From Pristionchus mayeri (taxonomy: Eukaryota; Nematoda; Chromadorea; Rhabditida; Neodiplogasteridae): DNA of 64,000 bases. Where the stretch lies: assembly GCA_036245805.1 (NCBI GenBank), contig BTRK01000005.1, positions 32,965,469 to 33,029,468 on the forward strand, written 5' to 3'. Positions 55,968 to 64,000 of the stretch are shown here, one piece after another. Position 1 is the first letter of the stretch; each line of letters starts with the position of its first letter. Both the position numbers and the translations under genes were made by a program. The notes beneath the pieces are model-generated. The model did not search any database. It was not told the origin of the DNA and was given only the letters and a program-made list of their open reading frames with translations.

Positions 55968-57108
55968 AAATTCGCAGTAATCCTTACCATTGGCATCCTG
56001 ATCAGCGAAGCGGCGCTGGCATACCACTGCCCTGTGATGTTCTCAGTGAGTCTAATCGAGTAACTCTCGCCTAGTAAAGATCACGCATCCGTTCTCACTG
56101 ATTTCTGATATGCACATTGGCCGTTGAATCATCATGGGTGGTGAGCCCTCTGTGATTACATTGCACTCTACTCAATGGATAACGTTTAACCATATCACAA
56201 ATATTTCAGATGTTCAGCATCATGGATATCCTCTTCGAGCTGGATCTGCCACACATCATCGAGTGTTCGTTGATCGAAAGCGGGTTTATCCTTGCCCTGA
56301 TCGGTCTCGGCACTCGGAAACCCAAGCTGCTGCTCGCTGTGATAATTTTCGCGGTTAGTAAATATGCATATTCGATGAGTACCTTGAATTGTTTTAGTAT
56401 ATTCCCATTCCGCACAAATTTAGTACAAATTTTACCATTTGTACCCGGAAGTGTTAAATAGTGAAAAATAGAGAAAAAATTCTAACTCATTTTATTCGCA
56501 AATTTCGTAACGCTAGAGCACTTCTAATATACATTTCAAATTCTCGTATACGATCGAACAACCCATTTCTCTCAGATAGTTTCGCTCTTCTACTGCATCA
56601 CTATCACTGGAATTGCTTGCATTATGGTATACATTTCGAATCACGTCGGTGAGAAAATGAGAGAATAATTATGACCTTGTGATTAATTTTGTAAATATAT
56701 TCTTTCCCTAGAACTGCAAATTTAACCATATTTACAGTGCACGCCATCGAAAACCACCATACTACCAACCCCTCTCCAAACGACGGAGAGGGACAATTGG
56801 ACGGCTTTGTTACTGACAGCTTCAAGGCATTCATATGGACGATTTGTCGAGGCGTCGGAGACTTTCTACTTGGTACGATCAATTATTACTTTTTAAGCAT
56901 AGCATATACTATGTATTTTAAAGGAAACCATTATTGGGCAACTTTGGAAGGGCCGTGCAACACTTTACATTTTTCAGGAACCGCCATTGTGCTCTATATC
57001 GGCGCTCGCAAACAGGTTATTAATTGTTCTTTGCTTGAATTGGTACCCCAGAAGTGCGTTAATCTGTTCAGTTTCATTGAATTGCAACATTCGACTGAAT
57101 TGTGCTAA
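55968..57108 (+). CDS. Multi-span membrane protein, N-terminal ex on missing
   Basis: Exons 55968-56045, 56210-56353, 56576-56648, 56738-56872 and 56978-57015 (or reading through to a stop at 57106-57108) join in frame. The translation reads KFAVILTIGILISEAALAYH, then MDILFELDLPHIIECSLIES, GFILALIGLGTRKPKLLLAV, IVSLFYCITITGIACIMVYI, then a hydrophilic loop HAIENHHTTNPSPNDGEGQ, and a last hydrophobic part FKAFIWTICRGVGDF with TAIVLYIGARKQ. That gives about four membrane spans with a charged loop before the last. No start codon is in the first exon, so at least one 5' exon is missing. The last intron (56873-56977, 105 bases) has no in-frame stop. A family C foldback starts ~70 bases after the stop and may have removed 3' exons. 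Family not recognised. Confidence 0.5.
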
Positions 57109-57179
57109 ACTAGTCCGGCTGCTCCCCGCGTCTTGATTTCGCAAATCAGAGCAGACGGAATACTGAATTGTTCTTTATG

Positions 57180-58335
57180 AGAGACTATCTGGCAGGATTC
57201 ACATACACCCGTACAACAAAAATTATATTTCCGATTTTCATAACTCCCTAGAATCAACTTTTCACGTAGAGTTCGAAAATCGACCCTAGAAAGCCGTGTC
57301 TCTGACCCCTCATTCTCTGTACTGCGCCGAAGTGGGCGGTCGGATTTTGAAATTTTTTTCGGAGCGTCCAAACACCAGAAATATATTGTTATTCTGAAAG
57401 AGCTCGATGAGATAAGCATTTTCTCTGTTGGAAGTGAAGAGCTAGCTCTTCTGTGAAAAAAGTTATGGTCATTTGATTCTTTTAAGTGGCAGTCGTGAAA
57501 AATTTTATTCCACGTGGGGGTTTTAAATATGCACGTTGAATTCCCCGTGCAAAACTACCCCTTGTGCCAAAATTGCAGCGAAAAATATTTTCCTGTAAGG
57601 GGTCAAATGGTCGACCGAAGACCTCGGATTTGAACGTTTTCGAGCGAAAAAAATCGATTTTTTGGGGAAATCTTTTTTAGATCGACTTCTCGTGAACTGT
57701 AATGTGGAAATTCGGATTCTACGAGTGAAAATACGCCTTTTCTCCTGAAATTCTGTGATATCGAATTTTTCGACTTCATCGACCTCGAACATGGGAAATT
57801 TTAAAAAAAATTCCCAAAAATTTTAGACAACAGGGCGTCTAGGGTCGAAAAAGTCGATATCACAGAATTTTAGGAGAGGAAGATATTCTGGCGTATTTTC
57901 ACTCGTAGAATCCGAATTTCCACATTACAGTTCACGAGAAGTCGATCTAAAAAAGATTTCCCCAAAAAATCGATTTTTTTCGCTCGAAAACGTTCAAATC
58001 CGAGGTGTTCGGTCGACCATTTGACCCCTTACAGGAAAATATTTTTCGCTGCAAATTTGGCACAAGGGGTAATTTTGCACGGGGAATTCAACGAGCATAT
58101 TTAAAACCCCCACGGGGAATAAAATTTTTCACAACGGCCACTTAAAAAAATCAAATGACCATAACTTTTTTCACAAAAGAGCTAGCTCTTCACTTCCAAC
58201 AGAGAAAATGCTTATCTCGTCGAGCTCTTTCAGAATAACAATATATTTCTGGTGTTTGGACGCTCCGAAAAAAATTTCAAAATCCGACCGCCCACTTCGG
58301 CGCAGTACAGAGAATGAGGGGTCAGAATGAGGGGT
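57180..58335. mobile_element. Foldback element, family C (copy 2), one end truncated
   Basis: Arms pair from about 57297 to 58325 (gacccctcattctctgtact and its complement), with the centre near 57810. The left side extends further outward to gagagactatctggc, a family C terminus, with no partner on the right, so the right end is deleted. It shares aacttttcacgtagagttcg with copy 1. Confidence 0.75.
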
Positions 58336-60481
58336 CGTAAGTAGGAATCTTTTTTCATACAAGAATAAAATTGTTTCATGTAAGTCAATTCAATACAAAT
58401 ACACGTCACATCATCAATATGCCGATAATAGGTTTCAGCACATCATCAATATGACGATAATATCCTGGGATGTATCTCTCGAATGCTCCAAACCGTAAGT
58501 CTTTATCTCAATTTTGAAAGAAGTTATGATCATTTGAATATTGGCGTTAAACATATACAGTCCGGTACTGTATATACAAGAAATTGTCAACGTCATACAG
58601 CTAGAAACATACCAGTAGGGACGGCAGCTCAAGTTTTTGAGTACGGAATATTGGTTGCCTCCTTCCGACGCTTTTGCTTTCAAACTACCGTACCTTTCAA
58701 GCCAAATTCTTTCAATATTTTAAAAAAAAATTTAATGTGATATTTGAAGTATTTTATTGATTGGAATGAATATAAATATATAATGAAACTGCGATAAGCA
58801 TGGCAAGAAGATGCATGCTGTAGAAATGAAGGCGCACGAAGCGATCGAAAATAAGCATGTTTTCAGAATTAAGTGTTGAGGGTTCATTTCCTCAGTTTGA
58901 GTAGATTATCATTCACAAAAAATTGTTTTCACAATAAAAATAAATAAAAATATTAAATGTTAGAGGATGAGGCCGTCAAAGTTGAGCATTTTACCGTTGT
59001 GAAAATGCATTTTTTTCGTTTTCTTGAAGGGCGACATTAGTATGTTCGAGATTTTGTGATATTTGGTCCATCATCGCATCACGCATGCTCTGCAAAAAAA
59101 CCAGAAATATACTAATGTCGCCCTGCGTGGAAATGAATTTTAAAGTTCCCGCTATCGTAACCAAGTGATTCTGAAGTTCTACCAATATTATACCTTTTTT
59201 TCCATTTTTTAAGCGATGTTTTATTGCTGTCGGAGTACCGTTAACATGAGAAAAAATTATTGAACCCCGTTCATAAAGTTTTACAACGCAACCGAATTTC
59301 AGTTTGCGATAATTTTAGTAAAAAATTTTAGATGTGCTCCACTTGGACTGAAAGCGTCGGCCTTTTGCTTGTCATTCGTTAATGTTTTTTCTAATTAATT
59401 AAACATTTTTTTACAAAACTAAAGTGAAAAGTCGGAATGGGGCAGGCATAGCTTTCAGTTGTGTACCATTCTGTGAATTGTTTTGCTCATTCGTAAACAC
59501 CGTTGCCATCCCTACATACCAGACATAAAATCCCTTGAGTAAATTATTTTTGAATTGCATATGAGATGCACAGACGATCAATCGGAAGTTGCTGCGCGTT
59601 TCGGGATGAAAATATTCCACCACTCTCCGATTATCACTTCCTCTTTCCGATCTGTTCCATGGTAGATAGCAAATCGCAGGATAACTCTAAATACGCCACG
59701 TTATTGTAGCGCACACCAGCTTTGATAAATATCACTCTGTCCAAGTACTGTTCCCTCAAGCCCTATCCTATCTAACCATCATAGTATTTTTCTCGATGTA
59801 AAAAAATTCCAACGTGTTAGATTTAGTAATGAAACAAACTTCAGGAAACGAAATTTTGCTAAACTACGGAATGCAATTCTTATACCACTTCAATAGCTAA
59901 CTTGGCACTTCAATAGCTAACAACACTCCTTTTTGAGGCATTCACTAGGGTCATCCATGCCACGCCGATTCATCAAGTGTTTGACTGGCTTGCTGAAAAC
60001 GGTTCAACGTCGCCTGACTAGGCATTGCAAAACAAATACTTACCACCCACGATCTGCCTCCTCATCCCTTACTCTTTCGATCTAGTGCGTGAATCGTACA
60101 CAGCCTCGTCCTCTCTACATCCGCCGCAACTAGAGATACGTCCATTTGAGAAGAGAAGATAAGTAAGAAATCGGAGATAAGGATGCGAATTTTCTAGTTA
60201 AGTATGGGGGTGTATAGACTTTCATGATCAGGCTAGGATAACTTTTTCTCTGATTCTGTTTTTCAAAGGTTTTCTCTCATTCGCTTTCTCATTTGCGTTA
60301 CAGATATATTTACATAAAAGGCAGTAATTCAAGAGTGAACTGCGTGGTTCGGAGTTGCGTGCATGGTCTATGAGTCTTCTAAAGTGCCAAAATAGTGATA
60401 TGTCGACTATTTTGGTAAATACCGCCCGTCATTTATTGTGAAATATGCCGGGATTAGCAATATAAGCCACCTTAGCAACAC
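58336..60481. other. Intergenic DNA
   Basis: A candidate terminal exon on the minus strand (58981-59093, MRDAMMDQISQNLEHTNVAL) has a good acceptor but no partner exons. A short inverted pair around cgacattagtat lies at 59030-59115. Nothing else is recognised. Confidence 0.4.
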
Positions 60482-62215
60482 GTGTCCCACTGGTGTACCC
60501 ATTTCACTCTCTGTAGGAAGTCATATATGAGGCGATCCATCACTGACCATTTCTCTACATGCCGTTCACTTAAACAATATATTAAGCACACCGCCAGGAA
60601 TAGGGAAAACTGTCTGGCAAAATCGAATAACCTCAAAGCTTTCTTCTCTTATGCAAGTACGCGAATAAAAGATCAATCCGATACTATCCCCTCACTAGTC
60701 TCTCCCGACGGTTCTAACTGCGTTACTGGCACATCAAAGGCATGTGAACTAGCTCGTCATTTCACTGCTTCGTACAATAGCACCTCCCCTCCTATCCCTC
60801 TCTCTTGCACTCTTTCTTCCCCCACATCTATTGATTACGACATTTCCCCTCTCCTCGTAGCGAAGTTTCTCTCTCGTCTCCCACCCCGCTCATCCACTTC
60901 TCCCGATCAAATCCCCTACATCTTCCTTAAACATACTGCCCCTCACATTTGCATTCCTCTCTCCATACTGTTCAATAGATTCTTACTCCATGGCGCTTCT
61001 CCTTCCATATGAAAAACTACCAAAGTCAAGGCAATCTATAAGCGTAAGGGCACGAAAAAACACTGCCTCCTCGTACCGACCCATCTCACTTACTTGCTCC
61101 TCTTCCAAAGTTATGGAGAAAATCGTAGGCGAGACTCTCTGGAAGTACCTTTCCGAGAACAATATCATCTCCCCTTACCAACACGGTTTCCGCCCACGTA
61201 GATCATGCACCTCTGCACTTCTTAACTCTTTCTCTCAATGGCACTCTGTACTTAACGATGGTCACTACATTTATGTTGCATTTATCGATTTCTCGCGTGC
61301 CTTTGACTCTATCCCGATCAACTTACTCATCCACAAATGCTCACTTCTAGGCATTTGTGGATCCCTCTTATCTTGGATTAGTTCGTTCTTACTCGGTAGA
61401 TCACAATCAGTATCAGTCAATACCTCTTCCTCCCCATCTTTCCCTGCCCACTCAGGCGTGCCTCAAGGCTCTGTCTTAGGGCCTCTTCTCTTCTCCCTCT
61501 ACATCAGTGACCTACCCTCCCTACTTCCTCCAAATGTTCGCTGTATTCTTTATGCCGATGATGCCAAACTATGGTCTTACTCTGATCCTGCCTCTCTCCA
61601 ATCCTCTCTTGATATCCTTTTTTAGTGGTCCTCTGATTGGGGCCTTACCGTATCCCTCACTAAGACCGAGACAATGCTTATAGGAAGGTCACATCCTCCC
61701 TCTATCATTACTCTTAATGGTATTTATCTTCCTACCGTATCCCAATTCACCGATTTATTAGTTACATACTCTAATAAACTAGAATTTAGTGCTCACATAT
61801 CTAGTAAGATCTCAAAGGCCCGTTCTCGTTGCTCATACATCTTGCGCACCTTCGTATCAAACAATCCTAAGCTTTATTCTCGACTTATTGCCACATACGT
61901 CCGCCCCATCCTCGAATATTGTTCTGAACTTTGGTCACCTCAGAGTAGGGATTTGTCTAATTGCATCGAGCGTGTCCAGCGCAAAAACACCAAATCTGTA
62001 CTCCTTAAATGTCGCGTCCCTAACAGGTCTTATCCTGATCGTCTACGTTATTTCCATTTAGAACCTTTAGAGTATCGTCATACAATTATTGACTTAGCAT
62101 TCGTATATAAAGTTATTCACGAAAATGTAGACATAGGCTGCCCTTCCTTTCTTCTCCTAGCCCCCCCCCCCCCCCCCTCGACCTAGGCGCCCCAATCTCT
62201 TCCAGTTACGTAAAC
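60482..62215 (+). pseudogene. Degenerate non-LTR retrotransposon (Jockey/CR1-like reverse transcriptase)
   Basis: The frame from 60482 gives the pre-palm region (ARHFTASYNSTSPPIPL, STSPDQIPYIFLKHTAP). After a frameshift near 61000-61060 come SYRPISLTCSSSKVMEKIVG, QHGFRPRRSCTSALLN, FIDFSRAFDSIPINLLIHK, GVPQGSVLGPLLFSLYISDL and the catalytic YADDAKLWSYSD. An in-frame TAG at 61623-61625 follows, then the thumb region with YVRPILEYCSELWSPQSR and SYPDRLRYFHLEPLEYRH. A C run at 62161-62177 shifts the frame again before RPRRPNLFQLRKHR. The core catalytic residues remain but the frame is broken at least three times. No endonuclease domain is seen, so it is 5' truncated. Confidence 0.85.
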
Positions 62216-62220
62216 ATCGT

Positions 62221-62412
62221 TTATTTTCGAACGAGGGCGGCCAGTTACGTAAACATCGAATGTAAGCAATGATTTTCAGCAAATCAAGAACCCCGAATTT
62301 TATTTTCCTAGGCATTCAATTCGATGGAATCGCTAATTACTCTCTCACAGCGTGTCAGATCTAGTGTTGGCGTTTTGGCTCCTTCCGACCGCCCTCGTTC
62401 GAAAATAAAATA
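62221..62412. mobile_element. Small inverted-repeat element (MITE-like)
   Basis: ttattttcgaacgagggcgg at the left and its complement ccgccctcgttcgaaaataa at the right bound ~190 bp. A direct repeat ccagttacgtaaacatcg lies at 62202-62219 and again at 62241-62258, within the tail of the retrotransposon. Confidence 0.6.
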
Positions 62413-64000
62413 GCGGAATGACTCTCAAATCCCGATCCTCTTCATTTTGCGAGTGGAATGAATCTCATAAATTTCTCTCAGAGATCCAATGGATCTCAAA
62501 AAATGGGATACGATAGTATTGGGCTTTTTTTGTCGCATTTTCAGGTATTTTCAGTTATGTTTCAAGAGTGTTCATAACTGTTTAATGTGAAAGGCACCAA
62601 CATAACACAAAATAAGGTAATATTGCCAAAAAAGTGAGAACACTGAAAAATAGGTAAGCCTAACTGAGACTTGGCAGGACTGAAGTAACATCTCTAGGAT
62701 GACTGCTGAAAAGTTTGGAGCAAAGTCAACAGTTCTGAAACGAGTTATGCGCTAAAGATCCAATGGATCTCAGATCCACCGATTCTCAGAGCCGAATGGC
62801 TCAGAATGAAAAGATCCAAAAGTGCCTGAGATTCTTCAATTAGTCAAAACGCTAACACTAGTCAGAACGGATCAGAAATCTAATTATCGCGGCGCTCACC
62901 CTCCATCACTCAAATCCCTGTCACTTCCTCGTTTGTCATCCCGTGGAGTGGTCAGCATGGAGAGCACGAGATATTCGGATAGTGTGCAAGTGGAGGCAAT
63001 GGTCTCGATCTCTCCAAACCGCACACTCTCTCATCGGGTTGAGAAACGAGAGAGCGTGCAAATCGAGGAGACTCAGATCATTACTCGCAAGTGAAACATA
63101 TAGCAAAGCCTTTCATTTAGCTATTTTGTCGAATATTTGCTTTGAATGAGGTTATATTATTTTTCTGAAACTCACTTGCCAGAACTTGAATTGTTAAACT
63201 TTTTCAGTCGAATATTCATTTAAATTAATAGCAATTAAACACAAATAAAAGTGAAAAATCGGCCTCCGTCAAATTTTATTTTAATTTTATATCAATTATA
63301 GGTAGGGACCACAAGGGGTACAGGCGAAATGAAGCTATGCCGCCCTAACTATGCTCAAACTGCCCGCTCGGAACCAAATAAGATCATGCTTTTGGCCGTT
63401 TGTCGATATCTTTTCTCGGAATCACACTATACCTCATAAAGTCCGAGAAAATGTGTCAACGGAGAGCGGTAGGAAAACGAGACGAGGGAGAGAGGGGGCG
63501 GAGCCTATTCCGACCATTCCCCAGTCAAATCGCCAAAAATTTGAGCAGGGCTTCGCCCTTTCCCGGTTGCGCCTTACCCTTGCGAGGTAAGGCGAGAGAG
63601 CAAAGCGGCCGCACTCTTCTTTAGCGCGCGTGCTCTCTGCTCGCGCCGGGTCAGAGAAAGGCGAGAGGAGAGGGAGGAGAGGGAGAGAGGAAGACGGTGA
63701 TCTTTTAACACAGGCACCGACTGGTTTACTTAGAAACACAGACAGGGAAATCAATATTTTTTCGATTTCTTTTCACCATCTTGTTTGAATGGTTGCTGGC
63801 TATCATAATTTCACTATTCAAACCTTGTATCATAAATTCTCTGCTCACGCATAGCAAAAATCTGGGAAAAGCGATGGATCGCGTTACAAATTTCGATTTT
63901 TCAACACGACAGCTGCAAAAACTGTTTTTTGAATAGTAAAATATCGAAAGCACACGGGGAGAGCTTTCGAATTCTTTTTTGATCAAGTAATTTGGTTAAG
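62413..64000. other. Intergenic DNA with GC/GA-rich block
   Basis: The block at ~63440-63710 is rich in GA and CG and contains a short palindrome (cgccttac..gtaaggcg). The open frames across it on both strands reflect composition. No gene is supported to the window end. Confidence 0.4.

Noticed and set aside
58981..59185. Minus-strand terminal exon candidate (MRDAMMDQISQNLEHTN)
   Set aside because: Good acceptor but no other exon in reach and an inverted repeat nearby; insufficient for a gene call.
63434..63754. Overlapping frames on both strands in the GC/GA-rich block
   Set aside because: Compositional artefact with Arg/Ser/Pro-rich translations and no motif.

Overview
This is nuclear DNA of a nematode. 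The evidence is short introns with TTTCAG-type acceptors, TTTCAG sites a few bases before start codons (as at spliced-leader acceptors), a cholinergic receptor subunit of the nematode levamisole-receptor type, several small nematode-style protein families, mariner transposons, and poly-G/C tracts. The many small exons of the receptor gene would suit a diplogastrid such as Pristionchus, but I cannot prove the genus from sequence alone.

Layout. 1-8 kb: a foldback repeat, three members of a small single-pass membrane protein family (one decayed), and a ten-exon syntaxin-like t-SNARE gene (4836-7673, +). 8.4-13.1 kb: a 19-exon nicotinic acetylcholine receptor alpha subunit, very probably unc-63 (-), convergent with the syntaxin. 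13-18.6 kb: purine-rich non-coding DNA upstream of it. 18.6-24 kb: two members of an approximately 80-aa three-exon protein family, separated by foldback elements, one nested in another. 25-36.5 kb: remnants of a two-domain secreted protein family, an intact mariner, a four-layer nested transposon complex, a small secreted protein gene and a 1.8-kb foldback. 37-44 kb: a 2-kb foldback, a third member of the 80-aa family, another hAT-like foldback, a frameshifted third member of the secreted family and a truncated copy of the membrane protein gene. 44.8-49 kb: a gene built largely from tandemly repeated 81-bp exons. 49.7-64 kb: more foldbacks, two degraded non-LTR retrotransposons, an intronless Rap1-like GTPase with an altered switch II, and a multi-span membrane protein gene.

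The main theme is accessory DNA. I count at least a dozen large palindromic (foldback) elements in several families. Two families can be classed by target duplications: 8-bp duplications (hAT-like) and TA dinucleotides (Tc1/mariner-like). Many lie in introns or next to genes, and transcripts through them would form long double-stranded RNA. No CRISPR array, bacterial operon or convincing tRNA was found. The genes do not form one pathway. The syntaxin (vesicle fusion) and the acetylcholine receptor subunit (neuromuscular signalling) are conserved genes; most others belong to small, fast-evolving families with paralogs inside the window.

Exon coordinates were derived by hand from splice signals, reading frame and family resemblance. 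No alignment or database search was run.
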